This document shows, piece after piece, positions 12,524-21,504 of a stretch of 64,000 bases of DNA. This DNA is from Corynebacterium suicordis DSM 45110. Its GTDB lineage: Bacteria; Actinomycetota; Actinomycetes; Mycobacteriales; Mycobacteriaceae. Location of the stretch: contig NZ_JADKMY010000002.1 of the NCBI RefSeq assembly GCF_015351405.1, forward strand, positions 1-64,000. Reading direction: 5' to 3'. The translations under genes and the position numbers were made by a program. How positions within the stretch are numbered: the stretch's first letter is position 1; each line of letters begins with the position of its first letter. Under the pieces are notes generated by a model. That model searched no databases and had not been told where the DNA came from. It saw nothing but the letters and a program-made list of their open reading frames with translations.

Positions 12524-15082
12524 CTAGGCCCGCTGGGTAGCCCCCACAGCTTGAGCTGCTTGCGCAATCGCCGCTTCTCGAGCAGCAGTGGCTTCCTCTT
12601 CCTTCAACGTCCGATCAGACGCGCGGAAACGCAGTGAGAAGGTCAAGGATCGCAGTCCCTCACCCAGAGAGTCGGAACGGTAGATATCGAACAGGCGAAT
12701 CTCTTCCAACAGCTCGCCCGCGCCTTCGCGCAAAGCGCTTTCCACCTCGGAGCTCGGAATATCCTCAGCCACCACTACCGCCACATCCTGCAGAAGCGCA
12801 GGGAATGGGGACAGCACAGGCCGTGGGAAAGTCTCGGTCAGCGGTAACCCATCCAGGTTCAGCTCCATGGCTACGGTGCGTGGCTGCAGGTTCAAGCGCT
12901 CGCACACCTGTGGGTGCAGCTCTCCGGCATGGCCGATGACCTTATCCCCCACCAGCACCTCAGCACAGCGGCCTGGGTGCCATGGCAAGTACTCGGCGTT
13001 GCGCACGGTGATCTCTACGCCAACTGCGCGAGCCACAGTGCGTGCAGCCTCAATCGCATCTCGGGCGCTAAACGCCTCCGGCTCACCCCATGTACCTGGC
13101 AACTGGCGGTTACCAGCAGCGATCATCGCCACATGCAGAGGCTGGACGGGCAAGGATCCCAGAATGTCCCGCACCTCAGCTTCGGTAGGCCGCTTCTTCA
13201 CGGAGAGCATCGGAGAGCTCAGTTCCGAACGTTCCGGAATGCTTACCTGCGCGATGCCGTACAGGGCGGCGTCGCGCTGACCACGGGTGTTGTTACGGCG
13301 CAGCGCGTCCATCATGGATGGCAGCAACGTGGTGCCGATGGTGGCGTAATCGCTTTCCAGGGGATTCTGCACCTTGATGGCGACGCGACGAGCATCATCG
13401 GCGGGCAAATCCCAGACATCGAAGATGTCGTTGGCGATGAACGGAGATGGGATGACCTCGGCAAAACCTGCCCATGCCATCGCCCGGCCTACGGCGCGGC
13501 GCATCTTCTGTCGCGATGACAATCCCCGGCCAGCAGGTGCGGTTGGCACGATGGAAGGGATGTCTTCCAAGCCCTCCAGACGCAGCACTTCCTCCACCAG
13601 ATCAGCAGGCATGGTGAGGTCAGGGCGCCACGTTGGTGGGGTTACTTCGATCTCGCGCGCGCCATTGCCATCCCGCTTGCCGGTTTCGCGGACTACACAT
13701 CCGACTTCACGCAGGCGGCCAATGGTGGTGCCGTCCGGGTAAATCTTGCCGGCGACCTTTCCTGGTCGGGAGGTGAACATGGTGATGGTGGGCATGGTTT
13801 CCACTTCGCCCACCACCGTGCGGCCCTCTTCGACCTTGCCACCGGCGATGCGGCTGAGCAGAGCTACTGCAAAGTCCAGGGCTTCATCGATGATCGCGGC
13901 ATCCACCCCGCGCTCGAAACGGCGAGAGGCTTCAGAACTGAGCTTGTGCCGGCGGCACGTGCGCGCGATAGTCAGCTGATCCCAGTGCGCCGCTTCAAAC
14001 AGCACGTCAGTGGTGGTTTCGGAAATTTCAGACGTGGTCCCGCCCATGACACCAGCCAAGGACTGGATTCCGTTGTCATCGGCAATCACCACGTCTTGCT
14101 CGTGCAGGGTGCGCTCCACGTGATCCAGGGTGGTCAGCTTCTCCCCCGCCTTCGCTCGGCGAACATGCAGCGCGCCAGAGACCTTGTCTGCATCGAAAGC
14201 ATGCATTGGGGTGCCGAGCAAGAACATCAGGTAGTTGGTCACGTCGGTGGCCGCATTCACAGAACGCGCACCACACAGCATCAATTCGCGCTGCAGCCAC
14301 AAAGGAGATTCCGCGTTCGGATCGATCCCCGTGACCTTGCGCATGCCGAAGATGGAGCACTTGGTTTCCGGGTCCACGTTGATGTCCTGAACCGTGGCGT
14401 CGGAGGCCGAAAGGCCAGCGAAGAGGTCGTCATCAAGGGCAGCGGCGGCCGGGTCGGTTGCTGGGTCGCGGAACTGGAGGTTGAAACTCGACGCCAACTC
14501 TCGCGCCAATCCTCGTGCAGACAATGCGTATCCCCGGTCTGGGGTGATGTTCACGTCGAAGATGGTGTCATCCAGACCCAAGAACTTCCGCGCATCCGAT
14601 CCGGGAGTCAGACCCTGGGATTCGAGCTCCGCATCAGAAATGGTCATGATGCCGGGGTTCTGCGCCTTGGCCAGCCCAACCTCCATGGCAGAGCAAATCA
14701 TGCCCTCGGAGATCTTGCCGTAGGTCTCGCGCGCACCGATGGCAAAGCCACCGGGTAGCACTGTGCCGGGCAGGGCAATCACCACATTGCTGCCTTCTTC
14801 GAAGTTCCGGGCTCCACAAATGATGTTCTGCAGTTCCCCGGAACCGTTGGCCTGGCCCACGTTGACCTGGCAGTAGCGAATCGGCTTCTTGAAGCCTTCC
14901 AGCTCCTCAATCTTTTCCACGCGGCCAATGACCAGCGGGCCCTCGGTTACAGGAATTGATTCATAGCCTTCGGTTTCAAAGCCCACGCGGACAAAGCCGG
15001 TATCAAATTCTGAGGATTCCACAGACCAGCTGGGGTTGGCGGTCTGCAGGATTCGGGTGAGCCAGGATTGGGAGATCAGCAT
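12524..15082 (-). CDS. pheT: Phenylalanyl-tRNA synthetase beta subunit
   Basis: This 852-residue subunit of the alpha2-beta2 PheRS has an N-terminal tRNA-binding OB domain (about 40-155), B3/B4 editing region, B5 domain and a catalytic-like core. It ends in a ferredoxin-fold anticodon-binding domain (PFPALLQDVAVVV to LRFRASDRTL). It removes mis-charged Tyr-tRNA-Phe and binds the tRNA. It is 57 bases after pheS and ends 82 bases before argC. A GC-rich hairpin overlapping its stop codon is only a weak terminator, so some read-through into the arg operon is possible. Confidence 0.97.
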   Translation of the reverse strand: MLISQSWLTRILQTANPSWSVESSEFDTGFVRVGFETEGYESIPVTEGPLVIGRVEKIEELEGFKKPIRYCQVNVGQANGSGELQNIICGARNFEEGSNVVIALPGTVLPGGFAIGARETYGKISEGMICSAMEVGLAKAQNPGIMTISDAELESQGLTPGSDARKFLGLDDTIFDVNITPDRGYALSARGLARELASSFNLQFRDPATDPAAAALDDDLFAGLSASDATVQDINVDPETKCSIFGMRKVTGIDPNAESPLWLQRELMLCGARSVNAATDVTNYLMFLLGTPMHAFDADKVSGALHVRRAKAGEKLTTLDHVERTLHEQDVVIADDNGIQSLAGVMGGTTSEISETTTDVLFEAAHWDQLTIARTCRRHKLSSEASRRFERGVDAAIIDEALDFAVALLSRIAGGKVEEGRTVVGEVETMPTITMFTSRPGKVAGKIYPDGTTIGRLREVGCVVRETGKRDGNGAREIEVTPPTWRPDLTMPADLVEEVLRLEGLEDIPSIVPTAPAGRGLSSRQKMRRAVGRAMAWAGFAEVIPSPFIANDIFDVWDLPADDARRVAIKVQNPLESDYATIGTTLLPSMMDALRRNNTRGQRDAALYGIAQVSIPERSELSSPMLSVKKRPTEAEVRDILGSLPVQPLHVAMIAAGNRQLPGTWGEPEAFSARDAIEAARTVARAVGVEITVRNAEYLPWHPGRCAEVLVGDKVIGHAGELHPQVCERLNLQPRTVAMELNLDGLPLTETFPRPVLSPFPALLQDVAVVVAEDIPSSEVESALREGAGELLEEIRLFDIYRSDSLGEGLRSLTFSLRFRASDRTLKEEEATAAREAAIAQAAQAVGATQRA

Positions 15083-15139
15083 TGTTGAATCTTTTCCTTT
15101 AAAGAAGAATGGCGCGTGAGATGAAAAGAGAAATGCGGT

Positions 15140-16225
<1,086 letters not shown>

Positions 16226-16267
16226 TTAACTTGTACAGTCTAGCCAACCGGCAGGACACGTGTGGGA

Positions 16268-17128
16268 TTAGTCTGTGGCTTCTTCTTGCACCTGGGACTG
16301 GGCTTGTGACTCAGCCTGGGCTCGCGCCTGCGCCTTCGCTGATTCATAAAGACAGATGGAAGCGGCAGTGGCGAGGTTGAGGGATTCGGCACGTCCACGC
16401 AGAGGAATAGAGACGCGGACATCCGCTTCCGCTAGGAGCTCCTCCCCCAATCCATGTGCCTCATTGCCGAAGAGCCACGCGGTGGGTTTGGTGAGCAGTT
16501 CATCTGCTTCTTCCAGACTCACCTCCCCGTCTGCTGAGGTGGCCAGGATCTGCAGGCCCTTTGCCCGTAGCTGCCCCAGAACGTCCTTGATGTTAGGGTC
16601 ACGAGCCACTGGCAGGTGAAAGAGGGAGCCCGCGGATGCGCGGACCGTCTTGCAGGACTGTGGATCAACGGTCTCGCCGGCAAAGACAACGGCATCAGCA
16701 CCCATGGCATCGGACACTCGGATGAGCGTGCCGGCATTACCGGGGTCACTGGTTAACACTGGAACGGAAACCAGCTGAGGCCTCCCCGCGATGGCCTTAC
16801 CTGTGCTCCACAGAACGGGCTTGCACATCGCGAAGATTCCGCTGGTGGTGACGGTGTCCGAAAGGTGCTTGGCGGCGCGCTCATCGATGGGGTGCACGTA
16901 GACGTTGAGGTAGTTGGCGGTGCGAACCACCGGCTCGTAACGCTCCGCCGCTGCCTCAGTCACGAAAACATCGGTGGCGGCACCGGTGGAGATAGCGGCT
17001 TCCACGGAGTTCTCACCCTCAACGAGGAATGCGTCAGCCTTCTTTCGCGCAGCCGCGCGGTGAAGCTTTGCCGCGTTTACTACGCGCGGAGTTCGTTCGG
17101 TAAAGGGTTCGCCAAAGTCCAGATGCAT
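16268..17128 (-). CDS. TrmH/SpoU-family RNA 2'-O-methyltransferase
   Basis: A 286-residue protein with an N-terminal L30e-like substrate-binding domain (about 1-100) and a C-terminal SPOUT knot carrying LTSDPGNAGTLIR (motif 1), WLFGNEAHGL (motif 2) and IPLRGRAESLNLATAASI (motif 3). These bind S-adenosylmethionine in the trefoil knot. The target is probably rRNA or tRNA; the locus next to rplT and pheS is the standard actinobacterial position. The last about 22 residues form an Ala/Gln/Ser-rich tail, probably disordered. ATG 17128 is preferred over TTG 17137; neither has a strong ribosome-binding site. Confidence 0.92.
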   Translation of the reverse strand: MHLDFGEPFTERTPRVVNAAKLHRAAARKKADAFLVEGENSVEAAISTGAATDVFVTEAAAERYEPVVRTANYLNVYVHPIDERAAKHLSDTVTTSGIFAMCKPVLWSTGKAIAGRPQLVSVPVLTSDPGNAGTLIRVSDAMGADAVVFAGETVDPQSCKTVRASAGSLFHLPVARDPNIKDVLGQLRAKGLQILATSADGEVSLEEADELLTKPTAWLFGNEAHGLGEELLAEADVRVSIPLRGRAESLNLATAASICLYESAKAQARAQAESQAQSQVQEEATD

Positions 17129-17172
17129 GGGGATCAATCTACCAGCCGCGGAAAAACCGCCTGCACACGCAC

Positions 17173-17205
17173 AAAAAGCGCCACCCTTCCAAGAAGGATG
17201 GCGCT
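17173..17205 (-). terminator. Intrinsic terminator of the infC-rpmI-rplT operon
   Basis: On the minus strand a 13-bp stem (17205-17193 with 17189-17177, one G-T wobble) and a 3-base loop are followed by TTTTT. It lies 40 bases after rplT. Confidence 0.88.
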
Positions 17206-17244
17206 CAAATGCGATCGGCTCAGATGAAACTAAGCCAGTCGATC

Positions 17245-17628
17245 CTAGGACGCAGCTGGTGCGTTAACGTCCTCAGGAAGTGCTGCCTTGGCGGCATCGC
17301 ACAGTGCGGAGAAGGCAGCGAAATCGTTCACAGCCAGCTCAGCGAGGATCTTGCGGTCAACTTCGATCTCAGCAAGGCGCAGGCCCTGGATGAGACGGTT
17401 GTAGGTCAGATCATTCTGACGAGCAGCAGCGTTGATGCGCTGGATCCACAGCTTACGGAACTCACCCTTACGCGCGCGGCGATCGCGGAATGCGTAGGTG
17501 TGTGAGTGGAGCATCTGCTCCTTGGCCTTGCGGTACAGGCGGGAGCGCTGACCACGGTAGCCCTTGGCGGAGTTGAGTACTTCGCGACGCTTCTTCTTTG
17601 CGTTCACAGAGCGCTTGACACGTGCCAC
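17245..17628 (-). CDS. rplT: 50S ribosomal protein L20
   Basis: This 127-residue ribosomal protein begins [19 protein letters not shown] and contains [15 protein letters not shown], the basic N-terminal extension of L20. The globular C-terminal half has [24 protein letters not shown]20 is needed early in 50S assembly and in many bacteria represses its own operon. It is the last gene of infC-rpmI-rplT, followed by a strong terminator. Confidence 0.98.
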   Translation of the reverse strand: MARVKRSVNAKKKRREVLNSAKGYRGQRSRLYRKAKEQMLHSHTYAFRDRRARKGEFRKLWIQRINAAARQNDLTYNRLIQGLRLAEIEVDRKILAELAVNDFAAFSALCDAAKAALPEDVNAPAAS

Positions 17629-17698
17629 AGTGATACGTCCTTTTCTAAAGTTTGGTTATGCGGGTAATGCGGGAAGGGTGCTGCGGAGCGGGGAAGGC

Positions 17699-17893
17699 TT
17701 AAGCCTTGCCCAACAGGCGCTTCATGCGCTTGGTGTCCGCTTGGGAGACCTCCGTGGTGCCCTTCAGGCGACGGGTGCGCTTGGAAGGCTTGCCCTCCAA
17801 GAGGTGGCGACGGTTAGCTTGCTCACGACGCAGCTTGCCGGAACCGGTGATCTTGATGCGCTTTGCGGCACCCTTGTGAGTCTTCTGCTTCAT
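17699..17893 (-). CDS. rpmI: 50S ribosomal protein L35
   Basis: A 64-residue basic protein beginning [20 protein letters not shown] and containing [14 protein letters not shown], standard L35 features. It lies between infC (40 bases away) and rplT (70 bases away) in the usual order. Confidence 0.98.
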   Translation of the reverse strand: MKQKTHKGAAKRIKITGSGKLRREQANRRHLLEGKPSKRTRRLKGTTEVSQADTKRMKRLLGKA

Positions 17894-17933
17894 TGGTGAA
17901 ATCCTCTGGCGTTCTAGGGGTGTCTACGACGGA

Positions 17934-18455
17934 CTACTTCTTGCCCTTGCGGATCGGGCCGATGACCATGGTCATGTTGCGGCCATCCTGCTTTGGACGG
18001 GACTCAACAATGCCGTGTTCTTCGACATCGTTGGCCAGGCGCTCGAGCAGGCGGTAGCCGAGCTCCGGACGTGATTGCTCACGGCCACGGAACATGATGG
18101 TCACCTTGACCTTGGATCCCTTTTCAAGGAACCGGACTACGTTTGCCTTCTTCGTCTCGTAGTCGTGGTCGTCGATCTTCGGGCGGAACTTTTGTTCCTT
18201 CACCACGGTCTGCTGCTGGTTCTTGCGTGACTCGCGGGCCTTTTGAGCCTGCTCGTACTTGAACTTGCCGAAGTCCATGATCTTGGCGACAGGTGGCTTG
18301 GCGTTCGGCGCGACCTCAACTAGGTCAAGGTCTGCTTCATAGGCCAGCTTGCGAGCATCGTCAGTGTTGACGATCCCGACCTGTTCTCCGCCCGGACCGA
18401 CGAGTCGGACCTCTGGGACTCGAATACGGTCGTTGATGCGAGCTTCTGCGCTAAT
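17934..18455 (-). CDS. infC: Translation initiation factor IF-3 (AUU start)
   Basis: This 173-residue protein prevents premature subunit joining and checks start codons. From the ATT at 18455 the reading is (M)[19 protein letters not shown], the conserved IF-3 N-terminus. An in-frame TGA lies 5 codons upstream. Between it and Met60 (18278) there is no ATG, GTG or TTG, so the AUU is the only start that yields a complete N-terminal domain. A GAGGAG ribosome-binding site precedes it. The C-terminal domain ends [18 protein letters not shown] starts on infC are known in Escherichia coli, where IF-3 represses its own synthesis by discriminating against AUU. Confidence 0.95.
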   Translation of the reverse strand: MSAEARINDRIRVPEVRLVGPGGEQVGIVNTDDARKLAYEADLDLVEVAPNAKPPVAKIMDFGKFKYEQAQKARESRKNQQQTVVKEQKFRPKIDDHDYETKKANVVRFLEKGSKVKVTIMFRGREQSRPELGYRLLERLANDVEEHGIVESRPKQDGRNMTMVIGPIRKGKK

Positions 18456-18752
18456 GTTATGGACTCCTCAGTCAGCAGTGGTTAGGTTAAATACCGATTT
18501 CTGCGAGTGAGAATCCCCCAAATGTCCCCCGACATGGCAGCACGCTGCGCGCCGCCGATTTCTTTTCGATTTCGACGCCACGCTTCTCGCGTGCACATGA
18601 CCCGAGCCCAATCACGGAGTGACGGTCACAGGTGGGAGAAGGAACTCCACTTGCAGTCTGTTTCCAATCCTTAACTCAGATAAATGAGCTAACTGGAACG
18701 AAACTCAGACGGTAGTGCGACCAACCTTAGCAGTTCAATACCCAGACACCAA
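18456..18752 (-). promoter_or_regulatory. infC operon promoter and long structured leader
   Basis: On the minus strand TTGGTG (18752-18747) and TAAGGT (18729-18724) form a -35/-10 pair with a 17-base spacer. The transcript would carry a leader of about 260 bases. It contains the hairpin CACGC-GAGAA-GCGTG (18593-18579), a GC-rich segment (18530-18560), a small ATGTC/GACAT hairpin with a G-rich loop, and a GGCGTCGAAAT near-copy of the recurrent motif. Control by IF-3, L20 or L35 is a reasonable guess. Confidence 0.5.
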
Positions 18753-18777
18753 ATTCATTCGATGCTAATTTCTATCC

Positions 18778-20901
18778 ATGGCCTCGCAAAAACCCACTCT
18801 GCGCCAGATTCGTGATGCAGCGCGTTTAGCAGCGGAGTCTCACCACAATCTAGCTCAGCTCCTCGATCAATATGCAGAGGCAGAAGACTCAACACCTTCG
18901 GGTGTCTCCGTACCTCACCTCACTGACCCAAACTCGCAGGCGCAGCAATCGGGCCGGCCACACTTCCCGGCACAACCGGCACAGCGCTCACAGCCACAAT
19001 CTCCTCGACAGCCGCAGCCCCAACACATGCAGCCTGCGCCACAGATGTCACAAATGCAGCAGGTACCTCCTCAGGTAGCACAGCAATTTGCGCCACAACC
19101 AGGTCAATCGCCAACGCGCCCCGTACCAATGCGCCCTGTTCCACCGAACACCGCAGGAGCACCTCAAGGGTTCACCCAGCCCCCGCAGTATGGAAACCCT
19201 GGTCGGCCCGGGGTGGCGTCGGGAAACAAGAAGGATCCCACCGCACTCCAGCAGTGGTGGCAGAAGGAAGAGGCGATCACAAAGGTGCTCGCGGTGGTGG
19301 GTGGACTCATCACTCTCATCGGCCTGGTCTTCCTGGCCACGTTGGCATACGCGAGCGGCATCTTGGGGCCGGAATCCTCCGTGATCCTGGCCGCAATCAT
19401 TGCGTTGCTGGTCTTCGGGTTGGCATTCCGCGCTCATGCCAATAGACCAGCAGGTTTCACTGCCCCTGCGATGATCACCGTTGCCGTGCTGGCCATGTTG
19501 GCGGACGTGTGGGTGATCGTTTACCAGGTCAAGTGGCTATCGGAGATCTCCGGCGCGGTGCTCACCACGGTCATATGCATCGTGGGCCTCGTCGTTGCTC
19601 GCGCGTGGGATAAGGAAAAGCTGGGGATCCTGCTCACCGTGCTGTCTCCCCTGTTCATCACGCCTTTCGCCTTCAATATTCTGCAGGATGCGCATTCCTC
19701 CCTGGCAATTCCTGGGTGTGTGATCGCCACTGCGCTCGCCGCGTTTGCCTCCCGCTGGGATCGCTCCTGGCCCGGGCTGCACGGCACCGCCTGCGCGGTC
19801 TTCACCCTGGGCATTCTGCTGACGTGGAATCAACCGCTGTGGACCTTCGCCGCCTCCGGTTTGGGCGTGGCCATCCTGCTCATTTTCGCTTACCGTCAGC
19901 CACGGGTATCCCGGAGTCTCAATGGGCTCGCGTGGATCACGTTCCTGCTGGCCCCACTCTTCGCGGCGCATAAGTTCCACGTCATGTTGGTGGTGTTCGA
20001 GGCAATCGTCTTCGCCCTCATCCTGATCTGGGCCACCACTCAACAAGCGCTCGTCAAGACCAAGCAGCCCACTTCTGTGCAGGAAAACGCCTTCTTCGGT
20101 GTTTACACCAGCGCCACCGCATTGGCGCTTGCGCTGGTCATGGGTTATTCCGAGACAGAAATCTTTTGGTACGCGTGCGGTTTCCTGCTGGTATGCGGAA
20201 CCATCATTGTGCTCTTCCCCACCGTGCACACGGAGGCTACCAACGTGGCGGGCGCTGCAGCATCCATCCTGGCTGCCCCATTCGCTGTCCGTGTTCTCAT
20301 GCCTGCGGAAAACCCGAGCACACAGATGTTTGATACCTGGCTCATCCTGGTTGTGGCCTGCGCCGTTCTGGGCCTCTATCTGTTCAAGCGTCGGGGCACG
20401 TACGCTGCCCAGGCTCCGGAATTGGAATCCTTTACCTTTGCCATTCTCGCGGTGGCCTCAGCGATCGTGGTGGCCACACTCCTGCTTATCAAGCCAGGTG
20501 AAACCAGCTTCATGATCGGGCACATGCTCATCTCCATCGCGTGGATCGTCCTCGGTATCGCATTGATCAGCCGCGGCCAGGACACCACCACCCGCGCAGG
20601 TCTTGTCCTCGTGCTAGTGGCAGTAGCAAAACTGGTACTCTTCGATCTGTCGATTCTGGGCGGTCTCGTGCAGGTTCTCGCATTCATCATCAGCGGTGCG
20701 ATCCTGCTCATCGCGGCGTTCCAGCGCGAAAAGCTGTTCGGCAAAAAGCAGGCCAACCCCCACGTACAGAATCCCCATTTAGCTGGCGTCGCCCCTCACC
20801 CCAATGGGCAGCCGACACCTGGGCCGAACCCATACGGTTCCCATCCCAATCCCCCTCGCCCTCAACCCTCAAACAATCAACCTCCAAACCCACAAACCTA
20901 G
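18778..20901 (+). CDS. DUF2339-family polytopic membrane protein
   Basis: A 707-residue protein. The first 45 residues are helical (a short coiled coil), residues about 55-165 are a Gln/Pro-rich low-complexity segment, and the middle about 165-655 contains many closely packed transmembrane helices. The C-terminal Pro/Asn-rich tail is cytosolic or periplasmic. The last helical block (RAGLVLVLVAVAKLVLFDL and the following SFI-like helix) is typical of DUF2339 (COG5373) membrane proteins. Function is unknown. The ATG at 18778 is divergent from infC; its promoter region must overlap the infC promoter. The next gene starts 8 bases after its stop. Confidence 0.8.
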   Translation: MASQKPTLRQIRDAARLAAESHHNLAQLLDQYAEAEDSTPSGVSVPHLTDPNSQAQQSGRPHFPAQPAQRSQPQSPRQPQPQHMQPAPQMSQMQQVPPQVAQQFAPQPGQSPTRPVPMRPVPPNTAGAPQGFTQPPQYGNPGRPGVASGNKKDPTALQQWWQKEEAITKVLAVVGGLITLIGLVFLATLAYASGILGPESSVILAAIIALLVFGLAFRAHANRPAGFTAPAMITVAVLAMLADVWVIVYQVKWLSEISGAVLTTVICIVGLVVARAWDKEKLGILLTVLSPLFITPFAFNILQDAHSSLAIPGCVIATALAAFASRWDRSWPGLHGTACAVFTLGILLTWNQPLWTFAASGLGVAILLIFAYRQPRVSRSLNGLAWITFLLAPLFAAHKFHVMLVVFEAIVFALILIWATTQQALVKTKQPTSVQENAFFGVYTSATALALALVMGYSETEIFWYACGFLLVCGTIIVLFPTVHTEATNVAGAAASILAAPFAVRVLMPAENPSTQMFDTWLILVVACAVLGLYLFKRRGTYAAQAPELESFTFAILAVASAIVVATLLLIKPGETSFMIGHMLISIAWIVLGIALISRGQDTTTRAGLVLVLVAVAKLVLFDLSILGGLVQVLAFIISGAILLIAAFQREKLFGKKQANPHVQNPHLAGVAPHPNGQPTPGPNPYGSHPNPPRPQPSNNQPPNPQT

Positions 20902-20909
20902 GAACCTTC

Positions 20910-21470
20910 ATGACCCGCAAGCTCGTAGCCAACCTCTTCTACTCCGTCGATGGCGTGGCCTCAGATCCTCATCTATTCCAATTTGATTCTTTCGACGCCT
21001 CCCTCGGCCAGCTCATGACCGAAGCCCTGGGGGAAATCACCGACAACGTTCTGGGGCGAGTGAGCTACCAGGAATGGGCTGGTTACTGGCCAGAAGCCAC
21101 CGAAGGCCCAGACGCGGGATTCGCAAACTTCATCAACGGCACCCCGAAGCACGTGGCGAGCCGCACCCTGACCCAGGAAGAGCTGGCATGGGAAAACAGC
21201 CAGCTGATCACCGGTGACATGCTGGATTACCTTCGCGACCTCAAAGAGCAGCCAGGTGGAACCATCGCGGTTCAAGGCTCGCTGTCAGTGGTTCGCCAGT
21301 GCGTAGAGGCCGGACTCATGGATGAGCTCACGCTCATCATCCACCCTGTTATTGCCGGCAATGGGCGTCGACTCTTTGAAGGAACCGAAACCCAGCGCCT
21401 CACCCTGCTGCGCTCGCAGTCCACCGAAAATGGCAACATCATTGCCACCTACGGCCCCCGCGAAAACTAG
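20910..21470 (+). CDS. RibD C-terminal-like dihydrofolate reductase family protein
   Basis: A 186-residue protein beginning MTRKLVANLFYSVDGVASDP and containing DNVLGRVSYQEWAGYWP. GGTIAVQGSLSVVRQCVEAGLMDELTLIIHPVIAGNGRRLF is the NADPH-binding and dimer region of RibD_C/YyaP-type reductases. It is probably a cytosolic NADPH reductase; the substrate is unknown and such proteins are usually not true DHFR. It starts 8 bases after the DUF2339 gene and is convergent with uvrA. Confidence 0.85.
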   Translation: MTRKLVANLFYSVDGVASDPHLFQFDSFDASLGQLMTEALGEITDNVLGRVSYQEWAGYWPEATEGPDAGFANFINGTPKHVASRTLTQEELAWENSQLITGDMLDYLRDLKEQPGGTIAVQGSLSVVRQCVEAGLMDELTLIIHPVIAGNGRRLFEGTETQRLTLLRSQSTENGNIIATYGPREN

Positions 21471-21481
21471 CCGGGGAACCT

Positions 21482-21503
21482 AGCCACGGTTAATAACCGG
21501 GCT
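21482..21503. terminator. Small hairpin between convergent genes
   Basis: AGCC-A-CGGT, loop TAATA, ACCG-G-GCT forms a short stem in the 34-base gap between the reductase gene and uvrA. There is no clear T run, so termination efficiency is doubtful. Confidence 0.4.
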
Positions 21504-21504
21504 G

